Assembly (NCBI GenBank): GCA_030248295.1
Contig: JASANH010000329.1
Span: 1-64,000 of the forward strand
From: Mesodorylaimus sp. YZB2_4
Taxonomy: Eukaryota; Nematoda; Enoplea; Dorylaimida; Dorylaimidae
Length of the DNA stretch: 64,000 nucleotides
Direction of reading: 5' to 3'
The position numbers and the translations under genes are program-made. The number at the start of each line of letters is the position of its first letter. Positions within the stretch are counted from its first letter, which is position 1. Below are positions 32,889 to 44,689 of the stretch, piece by piece. Below the pieces are notes generated by a model. That model searched no databases. It was not told the origin of the DNA and saw nothing but the letters and a program-made list of their open reading frames with translations.

Positions 32889-33555
32889 ACCATCTTGGAG
32901 TCAACCTGAGCGTAGTGAGTGTAAAATAAGCCGAGGGCCAGAAGCTGTATTTTTGGGTCGACACTGACTGAGTGTGAGTGAGTTGCTTAGTCGTGTGTTC
33001 CCTGAGCCTTAGCTGTTGCCAAGCTAAGTGAGGTCAGTATAACCGCCTTGCATGATCCCACTTAAAAACGAACTTGGTTTTTCCACATTAGGCTGCCATT
33101 TGGCTTAAAAAACTGCAAAGTAACAAAAAAGTAGAAAAGTGAAACAGTAGCTGATTACATGCGTGAGTCGAGAACGTTAGTGCAGCGATCGTGCAGTAAT
33201 GAGGGTGCAGGAGCATGTACCCTCGTTCTAAAAGAACGATTTGTCAGTGGCTTGGAAGTTAGGGATAAATCCAGCAGTAACTACATATTGTGGAAAGCCG
33301 CATATTTAGCAATGAGTTGGAATCTGGAAGACATCAGCTGCCAATACTGCTGAATTGAACCAGCGTATGTTTTCTTTGAACCCTTCAGTATTGGCCACTG
33401 CCTCCACACAAGAGAACAACAGCCTCCAAGCTCAGGTTCAGGGGACACAAGCACCAAGTAACTCACTCACACTCAGTCAGTGTCGACCCAAAAATACAGC
33501 CTCTAGTCCTCGACGTGTTTTACGTTCACTACACTCAGGTTGACTCCAAATGGTC
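32889..33555. mobile_element. Foldback/MITE-like element 2
   Basis: Arms of about 115 bp (32889-33005 and 33440-33555) are inverted copies, about 85% identical by eye, sharing AACTCACTCACACTCAGTCA followed by GTGTCGACCCAAAAATACAG. The ends read TTGGAGTCAACCT / AGGTTGACTCCAA. A CCATC sits just outside each end and could be a target duplication. The 430-bp interior has no transposase. Confidence 0.8.
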
Positions 33556-33854
33556 CATCGCGAGCAGCCATTTTTTAATTGTATTACGCTTTTTTACTTG
33601 TATCATTTTACAGTGTCCCAAAAGTGCCTCATAATCGACCCTCTTCAATTAGTTAAAGTATTACTGGTATAGAATAACATGGTTTGTTATTGGTTGCGTG
33701 TATGATTACTCTATGCTCTTCTATCTATCATATCATAGGGGGAATGATCAACTACAGCGTGATCATGCAGTCGCGACATTGCACTTTTTCGACACCATGC
33801 ATCAGCAAAACCAGGAAGCTACCATCAACGAAGGCAATAGAAATAATGAGAAGG

Positions 33855-34545
33855 GGAAAAGGTGTGAAGAGAAATAGAAAGTGGATAATAAACGGAGGCT
33901 TCCAACAATATGTAGTATTTTTCGGTTACAACATGCGCAGCACAATTTCTATGCACTAGGAATTACCATCCATATATAGCGAAAGGGGTAGGATGTGCCA
34001 CAGACAGCAGGTACCTAAAGGTGAAGGCAGGCCTACCAGAAAATAGCCAGGAAGGAGACTTGATGAAAAAAGGACATCTAATGCATAATGAGGAAAGCAA
34101 ATTATATGCACTAATATTTTTGTTCACCACCACTGAATCATGCATGATGATCTGTGGCGGCTTCATTTAACAGGAGAGGTCACCGCCGCAGTCAGACAGT
34201 TTCGAGCCAGTTCTGTGCGCCCATTGCTTAGGAGAGCTGGTTATAGGGCAGTGAAAACACATTGATTTCAAAAAGTAAGGAGGGGTTGGATATGGTGGGT
34301 CCCAAACGCCATCAGATGCCGTACCACAGAAATCAGATAGGGCTTAAGAAATGATAAAGACAGGTCTGCAAGGGTATCTCTCAATAATGATCCTATGCTA
34401 CTTTCTGGCAGGCGTATTGACCTTATATAGTACATGGTAATTCCTAACGCATAAAAATTTTGTTTTGCATGTTTGTAGCCGAAAAATACCCCACTCTTGG
34501 AAGCCTCCAATTTGTCATACACTTTTTATTTTTCTTTTGTAAGGC
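33855..34545. mobile_element. Foldback/MITE-like element 3
   Basis: Inverted arms at about 33855-33985 and 34415-34545 share GGAGGCTTCCAA, GTATTTTTCGG, TTATGC(G/A)(T/C)TAGG and AGGAATTACCAT, about 75-80% identical by eye, more decayed than elements 1 and 2 and with a different sequence. No coding content. Confidence 0.65.
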
Positions 34546-35545
34546 TCTTTAGAGAACAGTATGGAAGCCGACTAGTACATTTGTACAAGAACATATGCGC
34601 TGGACAGGTTCGAAGCCTTCACTTGAAGATCCCTTACACCTCTCAAACCCCTTTAATGTCACGCGAACGAGATTCTAATCCAAAACTTTGAATTAATATT
34701 TTGAATCATTCTCACCCCCTCATAAACGTGCTCATTGGATCCTTCCGCATGTTTTACATAAAACATAAAGTAAACATAATTTTAGTAAAGTGCCGTTTCT
34801 ATTTTCACGCCCTCAGTTTTCAGCCGTGTGCATTCTCTTTAGTATATATCGCGTATTATGCACTAATAATGGACTGTGTCCAGGATCACTTACCATGATG
34901 AGGCTTCAGAAACACTGCCCACACTATGTAGGGACTCGCATGCTGAGGATGCAACCTACAATGCGCACATATCGAGACCAGGGACCAGAGTGGACTGCAG
35001 CCATCATACACTCCTCCTAGTGCCAACTGCTGTGTTCTGGCTCGTACGCATCTTTTTCTTTTCTCACACTCAAAAAACATCATACGTGCCTGTTTTCAAA
35101 CCGCTGTTAATTGTGCTGAGGCAAAGCAAATTAATTAAAATCTTTTCAAGAAGTGAAGTTTTTATCTCCGCAATATTCTTTCCCCATTCGGCCATCCAGA
35201 AACAAAATATTGCGCACGAAATCGTCAGTACTCGACTTTTAATCAGAGAAATATGGACGGGAGCGAATTAATTTTACGCAAACATTTCTATCTCTAGATT
35301 CGATGTTTTCATCTTGCTTGGCCGACTAAAGCCTAAGAGATGCAGAAATAGGGGCCTTTTTACTAAGATTCGTACGTCAGAGAGTGCGCGTAATTAGAAA
35401 ATGTTATTTATATCCTCTTTATACCGTTGGCCTGTTGATCAATGCCTCGCCAAGCATTGTCAAACCCATCTCCTCTGTTGATGGGGCAAATGTGGTCGAA
35501 AAGAGGATGGCCTGTCTTATCATCCTTACTTAATAAAGTATTTTC
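34546..35545. other. Spacer upstream of receptor B
   Basis: No supported gene; presumably contains the promoter of the receptor starting at 35546. Confidence 0.4.
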
Positions 35546-36754
35546 ATGGAGAATATTTCAAACATGACTTCCCAAAATCAAACAGAAGGAATCACTGTTC
35601 CAACTCGCCACTCCTTGGGTGGATTATTATTATTCCTAACTGGCATATTTCTGTTAATTTATTTACATGTATTTTATATTTTAATTGGTAAAAAGTTATG
35701 GAATATCCACAGTTTCTTTTTATGGTTCGTCAGTTTAAGTTTATGCGATATTGCGAATTTATTGATCTATTTTTGGAGTAGTTTAACCGTTGTCCGTGGT
35801 TATCAATTTTCATCACTCGATGCCCATATCATAATTGGTCACATTTATAATTTCTGTTTTCTTAACGGTTTCTTACATTTTCCATTTATGGCCATAATTC
35901 GTGCTGCTGGCATCGCAGCTCCGCTGAAATCTCGTCAATTTCTGACCACTCGTTGGACATTGGCGCAAATCGGATCAGCGTGGATTATGAGTTTGATATT
36001 GACTGCAAATGCGCAGAGATATCGTGGAAATTGGGTTTATTACGACCCGATAATAATTGGCTGGAATTTAGCGCACGAAGATTTATACGATAGCTCCTTG
36101 GACGCATTTTGGATTACTATGCCTTCCGTGTCCGTGGGTCTATCCTTGTTTATGTACGCTATATGCGTGTATAAGTTAAGGAAACATACCACTCAAATAA
36201 TGGATTCAAATATGTCACATTTCCAAGGCAGCACAACATTGGACCACCAGACTGCTACCACAAGTCACAATCAACCCCAACAGCATCACAGTGCCGAGGC
36301 GGAGAAAAATTTAATCAAAATCAATATGACGCTAGTTTTGGTTTTTACGTTGGACATGATATTTTGGCGTGTTCAAAGTTGGACCAACAAAAGTTGGTGG
36401 ACACCGTTCGCATTGACCATGGTCGAAGTGGTCATGTACGGGGCCAATGCAATCGTACTTTTAAGTGTGAGTAGAGAAATTCGGAAACGCAGTACGCTAT
36501 ATGCCATAATTCTAAAATGCAAATGTCACAAAACGACCACCATGCAATTGGTTGCGAACACAGGTCGTAATCGACAGCCCGTTGGTGGCGCGGATGGAGA
36601 CGGTGCTGGTCCGAGTGGGGCCAGGGCGCAAGAGAGACAAGGACGATTTTTCCCACCTGCAGTCAACTTACTCGTGGAAATGTGGTCACAGATTACCAAA
36701 AAGGAGAAGAAGAGTAATAGCATTCCGAAAAGTAATAAAGTGTCTCCACTTTAG
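35546..36754 (+). CDS. Intronless 7TM receptor, Srx-like (paralogue B)
   Basis: Single exon, 402 aa, with NIS, NMT and NQT glycosylation sites before TM1. Aligns along its length with paralogue A (SFFLWFVSLSLCDIANLLIY, IIGHIYNF, GNWVYYDP, AEKNLIKINM, MVEVVMYGANAIVLL). The TM3 end FMAIIRAAGIAAP lacks DRY. The third intracellular loop has a His/Gln/Thr-rich insert absent from A, and the C-terminal tail is longer and Lys-rich. Tandem duplication 3.3 kb from A, same strand. Likely chemosensory or orphan; coupling not predictable from the sequence. Confidence 0.85.
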   Translation: MENISNMTSQNQTEGITVPTRHSLGGLLLFLTGIFLLIYLHVFYILIGKKLWNIHSFFLWFVSLSLCDIANLLIYFWSSLTVVRGYQFSSLDAHIIIGHIYNFCFLNGFLHFPFMAIIRAAGIAAPLKSRQFLTTRWTLAQIGSAWIMSLILTANAQRYRGNWVYYDPIIIGWNLAHEDLYDSSLDAFWITMPSVSVGLSLFMYAICVYKLRKHTTQIMDSNMSHFQGSTTLDHQTATTSHNQPQQHHSAEAEKNLIKINMTLVLVFTLDMIFWRVQSWTNKSWWTPFALTMVEVVMYGANAIVLLSVSREIRKRSTLYAIILKCKCHKTTTMQLVANTGRNRQPVGGADGDGAGPSGARAQERQGRFFPPAVNLLVEMWSQITKKEKKSNSIPKSNKVSPL

Positions 36755-36821
36755 CCTTTGAGTTGGGCGTCACATGACGTGCTGATCAAAATTAGTAGAT
36801 GCAGCTTCAGTGCAGTGTGTC

Positions 36822-36827
36822 AATAAA
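36822..36827 (+). terminator. AATAAA polyadenylation signal of receptor B
   Basis: AATAAA 68 bp after the stop codon of the receptor. Confidence 0.7.
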
Positions 36828-38895
36828 GCTTTATTAGAAGCTGGCTGACTGCGAATCTGGTTTAGGTGCCAGACCCACTATTTTACACTTTGCGATCAGT
36901 TAGGTATGGCATGGATCCGCCCTTGTTGCCCGGGGATTTACGCACATGTATGGCTTTAAAGTGAGGGAGTTATAAAACTTTGAAAATGGTGTAGCATGCT
37001 GCAGGTTTGGGGGGCAAAATTGCTCTATTAGGACGAGCCAGATTTCGAAAAAAGTCAATGTCCAGGATTCCATGTAGAAAACGTGCGGTACCTACTGTAC
37101 TTACAGTATATGGTCTACAGGTACTTTTGTGATCACAAGTTGATGATAAGGCTTCTGCTAAAATAGGTGGTTTTGTGATTTCAATCAAAATAATGAAGAA
37201 AAAGCAAAATAGTCGTCGGTATACAGTATATGAAACAGAAAACAGTGTGTACATAAAATGGATTTTTGACAGTCACGCTCGCATCACTGAAATTTTATCT
37301 CATCTGGGTCCTATTATGGGCGCACGTACATTAAGTGAGAGTTACGGCGCTGTGCCGGTGTCTGGCGTGTGCATGGACTCTAACCGACCATGCAAATATA
37401 TACATCGTGTGGTTTGCATTCCGAGTTTGCTTGTCCCGAATTTTATCAGCGTTCACCTTCCACTCATAATCAGTATGCCCCAAGAGGATCCAAACTGTAA
37501 AAGCCCCGACGGTCCAAGCAGCAATCCTGCATGCAGGGAAGAACCTAGAGTCAGAGAGCAGTTGACTTACTTGCCTTTTCTCGTTACAATACTCTTCACT
37601 ATCATAGCACAGACCTTTTGGTATTCCCTTCCCTTTTATTTGTCATGTGTCTCGTAGTTACTCCTAGAGTGCACGCATGTGGGTAAAAGATGAATGAATG
37701 TCGACCACTGCCGTGACAACCTTTTGCCTCCTCACACTGGTAGCGAAAAACTGCCCGGTTTACGCCTGAACCCGTACCTCAGATAGTAGGGCACTACCGT
37801 TTGGGGGAGGTATTGAGTACCAATGGAGAGGATTACCACTCGGTAATGGGTAAAGGTAGAGACAGGTCTGCCTCTACCACTAAATGCGTGTAGGGAAAAG
37901 GTAGAACTGCCTGATCTTTGCTACCCGCAATCCATTACGTTTTTCTGTTCAACCACGCTAATAAGTCTGCACTTGGAAGGAAACAGGTTTTTGCTACCCA
38001 TCATCACTGGCTGCGGAAGCACATAAAAGATTTCGAAACGATTAGCTTTTTCTCTGAAACTCTACGATAGATCGACTACCTGATCCTATAAACCCACTGC
38101 CTATCATCGTTTGCAGCCGTCTCCTGTTTTGCGCGCTCTTTCGTATTGACTTTTATGCCTACCCTCCTCCAGAGCAGAGTAGCCAAACTATAGAGACACA
38201 CACCTACCTCTACCAGCTGGCTCTCTCTACCTGCTGTTTCTGTGGTACTGGTAAGGGTGAGGGTAGCTCTGTCTCTACCTGCAGGCAGACCTATCTTTAC
38301 CAGAAGGTGCCCCCTACCCGCTTTCTGTGGTACGGCCTCAGGTTTTGAGCCTAAGCAGATTATGAAAATCAAAATCCACTATGGATCACAGTGCACATTC
38401 CAATGGCCCATCCGTAGACTTCCTAATCGCTATCTGCACAGAATTAAGTAGAAAACCTGCTAGCCCCCAGGGATCCTCTTGAGGAATAGTATTATCTGCA
38501 CTAGACTACAACTGTGCATTATTCCAGCCCGTTGCTTGCACAAAAAGGATCTCAGCGAGCATTCGATTTAGTGTAGCTGGAGAAGTTGTGGTGTCCTGTA
38601 AAGGCTGCACTGCTACCAAGGGACATCGTGGTTCCGCTTCTGCTCTATACTTGCGTATCTGCTTTGTTGTGCAAAGTGCGCCAGGTATTATTTTCGCACA
38701 AAGCAAGTCTTACTTGGAGAGCGTCGCCACACTAAATTACTAATTCCTACTGACAGTTTGAAAACCAACGCAACTTAGTTATTCGCTATAGTCACCCACA
38801 TACTTATTCCTACCGACTCTATATAATAACCATAAAAGCGAACCATATAAGCTACTAATTCCTAGCTCACTAGTTACGACCTAAAACGGTCAATT
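36828..38895. other. Spacer; no gene recognised
   Basis: A 160-codon plus-strand frame (37175-37657) has no ATG-supported domain and is not called. From 37.8 to 38.3 kb there is a pyrimidine-rich tract with repeated CTCTACC and its complement GGTAGAG (for example GGTAGAGACAGG facing CCTCTACC), giving inverted pairs. Confidence 0.4.
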
Positions 38896-41800
38896 TCAAA
38901 ATTCTCGATTCAGCCAATCAGCAGCGGCGTGCAAGGACTGGGCGATCCAAGACACCTGCTCAGCGACAACGCGCTGGTTATCAGTGTTCTTGGAATCGGG
39001 ATGACCGTTTATTGGATTCATGTAATGCAGGGCGGCGTCGATGCCGGGAAATAGTGTGCCAGCATAGGAATCAATGATTCCTGGGCCGTACAGTGTGTGT
39101 CTAAGAATTGGGGAGGTTAGGGTCTCGGGAGGGAGAAGAGGGGTGTTACCTTATGGATGGCCTGTGGGGAGTTCCTCCTGGCAGAATGAAGAACCGTTCC
39201 AACATGAGAAGTCGGTGGTTAATAAAATGGATTTGTGTGAACCTGAAATCAGATGCAACCACTTTCTATAGCCATGCTATCAGAGTCTACTCTGATGTCC
39301 GTAAAAGCCTATTCTTTTCTTTCCGTGGATCCTATGAACTACAGAGGCGAGACTGGATTACTCCTTCAGCCTCAGCTTGCCACTTCAGTCATTTGAAATT
39401 TTGAAAATTAGAAGTGGCTCAGAGTAATCGAAAAATAGAATTTTAAAACCATGATCCCTAAGTGGGAGTTGAACTCGCACCACTGCATTGACAGTCCAGT
39501 CAACTTAACAAAAAAACAGAGTCAGACAGATGAAACAAGCACAGGTAGCAGTCAGTCCGCCCACACTTGACCATGCGAGTAAATCACTAATAGTGTAATG
39601 AATGTTAGTTCACTGGATCAGTAATCCAAGCGATGCGTGCTCGACTCCCATATGAGTAATTCTGCATTTTTTAAACACTACACCCCCTTCTGCAATGTGT
39701 CTTACTTCTTCTCAATATCAGTCGCCCAGACCAGATCGGATGCCAACGCTCTCGCTCTTCCAGCAAATATGTGAGTTGCTTGCTTGAAAGCGTCGAGACC
39801 AGACTGAATCGGGGCTGAAAACATTGACTCGTGTATAAACCCTTCCGTACTACGCACCCAAGCCTATACCCAGTTCAACATTAAAGGCAAAAGGAGTTTG
39901 ACTAAGTCGCTTTTGGAATTCCTCATATTGGAAGAGCAGATCGTTCGAGTAGTCATCTAGATTGAATGGAATGATGGGCGAGTCGGCCAGGAGGCGCGCC
40001 AGTTCGCCCCAAAGTCGCGCTGTAGCTCGATGGTATTCGAAATTAGGGTCCACAAAATGTTTGACGAAGAATACTGTATCGTGTAAAGTGTGATACAAGG
40101 GGTACGATCGATCCTAAAAAGACTCTTTTTCTTAAAGATTTGAAGATGGCCTTGAGTATTTTGAGCCTGACGGGGTGCTTTTAGAACAGCTGGGCTGGAG
40201 AATTTTTGATGCGACTAGCCAAACCAGCATGTACTGAGCGAAGATCGCAAGACTTACGAAAGATCCATATCGCATGTCCATGACTGGAACACCAGCAAAA
40301 TGTAAGAATGCCTTGTAGTCGCTGCCAGATCCAACAAGAGTGTCCACTCTAAACTCAAAACTTCTACGCAAAGACAGGCTTTACAACTACCTAGGTCATT
40401 TCTACCTCGGATCTTTTCCCTTCGTTCGCTCTGCCCGGTTCCAGCTGTCATACACGTTCTTGACACCCGACTTGCGTTCGTCTGGATTCGGATTTTCGGT
40501 CTGGAAGATGACAAGGTCAGTGATTCATTCTCGCAACTGCAGTGGGTTCTCCACTTTACTCTCCATGCAGTGAAACAACCAAAGGTATAATCTACATACG
40601 AGTAGAGCCATGGTGCACCCCAAAAAAAGTTCAATATAAGACAGCAGTTTGAAATACTGACCCTTCTAGCGGCTTCGAAGAGAACTTCTTTCAGCTGAGG
40701 TACACCGCGCGCAAAAACTGCGAACTGACCTGAAACAAAGTGATTTCAGTAAAAATCTGTGTATGAGTTCTCGACAGGCAGCAGTTTTCGTCGAAAAGAT
40801 ATTTTGGGCTCAGCCCAGGCCACCTAGAAGGTGTTTGGAAGACTTACGGACTTACCAGTCACAGCAGTGTCCACATTCAAATATGCAACTGCCTGACTTT
40901 GCAGCCGGACCAAATTTTGCTGAAATTATAACTCATAAGCAAAGTATTGGAGCGGAGGTAAGAGCTTACTTCCACCCATTCAGTAGAACCAATCAGTCCG
41001 TACTCTTCTCCATCCCATGCGCAGAAAACAAGCGTTCGTCTGGGTGCCCAGTCTGAAATGACCGTTTGTACCATAACGTGTGGGGGTAACGAAGTAGAGG
41101 GATGCTACAGTAACTTGTGGTCATCCTGCGTTCAAGTGGACATGCAACCATGTTACATGTTGAAGCATTAGGTGGTTGTGACCGCCTTGCGATCGCCATG
41201 CGTGGTCATGGTGAGCAACAGTCTTCAGGAAGATTGCGCGACGTGACGGATTGGACGTCAGTAAGCTCACTGAGCTCGAAAGGATGATCACGCCCTCATT
41301 GATCACTCTGATCAGGCCATGGTGTGATGCCAGCGATCCGCCATTTTTCATGTGATCACAACAGTTTGAATGTGACCTACACATGATCACTGTGGTCATC
41401 TAGTGAGCAGCTAAATGACCCATGCCACGGGTCTCCAATAACAAATTACTGCTGTCAGATAGCACTGGCAATAATCAGCTGTATGTGATCAGATCGTCAC
41501 ACCAGTGTGTGTGTGTGTATCAAATGACTGCAACACTAGCACATAGCAGGGCCCCACCGACACTACTTGGGCATACTTACTATTTTGGCTAACCAAATTG
41601 CCGAATGCTCGGGCGACTTCCAGCAACGCAGCTGTTCCACTGGATGGATCCAAGGCGCCATAGGTCCATGCGTCGTGGTGATTACCGAGGAGGACATAGC
41701 GATCTGCAAGCAAGAAGACGGACAGGGTAATGGTGCTGAAGCTGATCACACGACATGCTGATTTCTAGGTGACCCCATATTAATGCACGGACTACCCACC

Positions 41801-44689
41801 CACTCGACACCAAGTTGGGAAGCGGGAACAAGCGGGAACATACCATGTCCCGTCCGGGGGGGGGGGCCTATTACGGAAGGGGCCATGTAGAAAACGGCCG
41901 TATTATGGAGAGAATGATAAAACCACTTGGCTGTTGGAATCCTGCTCGCGCTACGCTGCCATATATCAGCACTCACCAGGTTCCACTGACCCCTTGATAT
42001 AGCCAATCACATTTCGTATTTTCTTTCGTTCCAATCGGCCACCAACAGTGATCTTGATTCTAAAATTCTCAAGTTCCATTTGGCTGAAATTTCCTAAAAT
42101 CCAAGACCACCCGTACTGAGATGCAGTTTTGAATCGGCCACCCACATTGTAATCCACGGGAAGCAACCCCTGCCAATTAGTTGGTGCTCTGAAACCTTCC
42201 AATTCTTGGAAGAGTTTTAAGGCATCGCCGAATCCGATCACAGTTGCTGGGATGTTAGGTAATTTCCTATCTTCGAATACCGAGTCGACGCTCAGACGCG
42301 AAATGTAATCTGGAAACGCAAAAATAATAGGCTATGACTGAAGGATTGAAAAGCAAACGTATTGGGCGGGGTTGGAGTTGAACCCATATAGCACTGAAGG
42401 AACACAAGGGCTAGAAAGCAGTAAGAGCGAGTTGAGTTGTGGTGGAGTAAGTCGTAACTCGGGTTCGAACCTACCTGATCTGAAACTCGAATGTGAGGAT
42501 GAAACTGCCAAAAACTGCTACCCTGACCAGGATTTGAACATGTACGCTTCTTCTACCACTCACTATTTACCTTTTGCGGGTAACAGCGGCGTCAGGATAT
42601 CGCCATTGTCCTCGGCCACAATGCTACCCCTCTGCACGTCGTTCGCAGGCAGGCGATCGGTGTGTGGGAAAGTCTCATTGGGGCCCTGCCTCTCCAAACC
42701 GTGATAATCATGAGGATCGCTGTACAAGATCACTCCGGCAATACCGAATTGTTGAGCCAGCTTGACCTTGGTACCTCGCCACAAGTACCCGTATCTGATC
42801 AGTGCGATGCTTCCATTCAGTGGGATTCCCTGATCTTGCAAATATCGGAAATCGTCCAAGCGACCATAATTGGCGTAAACAAGGATTTTCTAAGAAAGCA
42901 GAGATGCAAATTTGCTAGTTGTAAATTGCGATCTAATAAAAGGCTTACAGAAATCGCAGTCCCTGGTTTTCCATATGCTAGGAACCTCAAATCTGCATTC
43001 TTGGAAGCCGATTCAGAATCTTCCAGAATAGGCGATCGGCCGTCGGAGATTAGCGCTTCTTGCCCATCGACGTCGAGTAACTTGACCTGAAAAATGCTCT
43101 AGTAAGTGTATCATGCGTGAAAGAATAGCGATCAAGATTTCGATCGCTGCACGCGCACATGGTCTGCGGGCTTAGACGATGCGAACCAACTTGTCTGACA
43201 AGTGCAACCAAGCCTAGCACGCGTCCGAGGGGAGTGGGGGAAGAGTCTTGAGACTATACCTGCGGCTGAAACATCAACCAGAGGGTTTGACGTCTCGTAG
43301 CCAGGGTAGAGCATCGATTACTCTCTCCCACTCGCTGGCCTGCCAGGAACCGGGATTACACAAGGTAGTGGCCCCAATTTTAACTCTGTAGCTGCTCACT
43401 AACCAGATGGCATTATATGCTACAATTTTATCCTTTTCCCGCTACAGATTTAATGTCACAGCTGAGCCAATTCCCCTTGTAACAACAGCTGAGACAATAC
43501 GGTAGCCGCTGGGCCTCAAGCATGGGGGATCAGCCATCGGATAGCAGCAACAGCAACAGCAAAGCATAGTCGGTCTTACTTGGTCAGGCTGGTCTCCATT
43601 GGGATAGGATAGCATGACATCGTAGTCTTCCACTTCCACCGGTCTCAACCCAAATTCGATGAATCGTGAGCGAATGTAATCGGCTACATCCAAGCTCTCT
43701 GGGGTGCCGGCGCGATGAACTTTGTGCGCGAGTTCACTAAAAAGTTGATGCAGCGAGGGAGAACCAGGTCAAGCGGGACCACTTTTGAGTTTTTTTATTG
43801 GAGCACATCGCCTAATTACTTGGGAAGCGAATGAAACGCTGTTAGGCTAAACTGTGAACCTGCGGTATCCAACCAAAATGCTTCGCACAAAGTGCAACAT
43901 GTCAGCGCTGTCGGAGGGATGGGTCTCAGAATGGTCGACGTGCCATGCAAAGTGCAACATAAGGGTCACACTGCCATAGTGTCACAGCACATAGCGCAGG
44001 TGCATAGATTCATGGTTCACACGGTGCCACTCAGGCATTACTAAAAATAACCAAAATTGATGGTCACTTGCAGGTGGCTGCGCAAGTCATGATACACCAC
44101 CTTGAAGTTTGAGGAAATTAGATTTTACTTCAGCTGCTCATGAATCAGGTAATCATGTCAGAAAGACGCGGCAGATTGTTAGGTCATGCCCTGTCGGGGT
44201 ACCTATTCTGAATTTAAAAACTTAGAGAGAATTTTTGTACTGAGAGAACCTGCCAAAAGGGGGAGTGATAGTAGCCACAACGGGAGGTGGACATGAAACC
44301 TTTTTACGAAACCTGTGTGCTTTTTGCAGCTGGTGCATGGATGCATAGAGCCATGCGTAGAACTTGATAGCCCCTTCCAGTTTTCTCGATGCAGAAAACT
44401 CGCCTAGCGCACATCGCCATGGTCTTCTGCCTCTGCCTTTATTACTGTAGAGCAGTTAGCAAACAAGAATTCGTGCCTTTCCCAGATCTGACAATTTGTG
44501 GATCCCCACACTGAAGAACTTTTCTGACCATTTCAAAGTATCGGCCACTTACAATAAATACTTCTCAATCCTTTTTGGATCGATTGATTCCATGAAAAAT
44601 TTTGATACACGTTCATCCTCTTCCTTCAATGACGCCTCCACGTTATTGATTAGCGCGATTCCGAGAACCAAGAAAATCGGTAGCCGCAT
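38896..44689 (-). CDS. Secreted M28B peptidase, glutamate carboxypeptidase II / NAALADase-like
   Basis: Fifteen exons: 44689-44553, 43736-43580, 43086-42949, 42889-42571, 42309-41977, 41703-41581, 41052-40970, 40919-40856, 40729-40662, 40500-40406, 40363-40258, 40113-39870, 39814-39706, 39242-39150, 39100-38896. Total 2274 nt, in frame throughout, 757 aa (human FOLH1 is 750). Signal peptide [19 protein letters not shown], then protease-associated, M28 and dimerisation domains. All metal and catalytic residues are present: H370 and D380 ([13 protein letters not shown]), base E418 and ligand E419 (WDGEEYG), D447 (YLNVDT), H549 (SYPLYH). Family members remove C-terminal glutamate from peptides such as N-acetylaspartylglutamate or folate polyglutamates. 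Vertebrate forms are type II membrane proteins; this start predicts a cleaved signal and a soluble enzyme. Introns carry tRNA-like repeats and one dispersed hairpin repeat. Confidence 0.93.
39458..39505 (-). repeat. tRNA-like B-box repeat in M28B intron
   Basis: Minus strand shows GCGAGTTCAACTCCCAC, a B-box-like block preceded by GTCAATGCAGTGG. Probably a SINE head fragment. Confidence 0.4.
39598..39660 (+). repeat. tRNA-like repeat in M28B intron
   Basis: GTTAGTTCACTGGATCAG (A-box-like) followed by GTGCTCGACTCCCAT (B-box-like). Same intron as the 39458 fragment. Confidence 0.4.
42435..42560 (+). repeat. tRNA-like B-box repeats in M28B intron
   Basis: Plus strand CTCGGGTTCGAACCTACC is a near-consensus B box; about 60 bp on, the opposite strand carries CATGTTCAAATCCTGG, a second B-box-like block. 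They are likely two inverted SINE fragments in the 261-bp intron. Confidence 0.45.
43253..43368 (+). repeat. Dispersed hairpin repeat, copy in M28B intron
   Basis: CCTGCGGCTGAAACATCAAC...GTTTGACGTC hairpin, then GCCAGGGTAGAGCATCGATT and CTCTCTCCCACTCGCTGG to GGGATTACAC. Best match to 8088-8195. Confidence 0.75.

Noticed and set aside
37175-37657. 160-codon plus-strand frame
   Set aside because: Starts in a low-complexity region, no recognised domain, no splice or poly(A) support; the hydrophobic end alone is not evidence.
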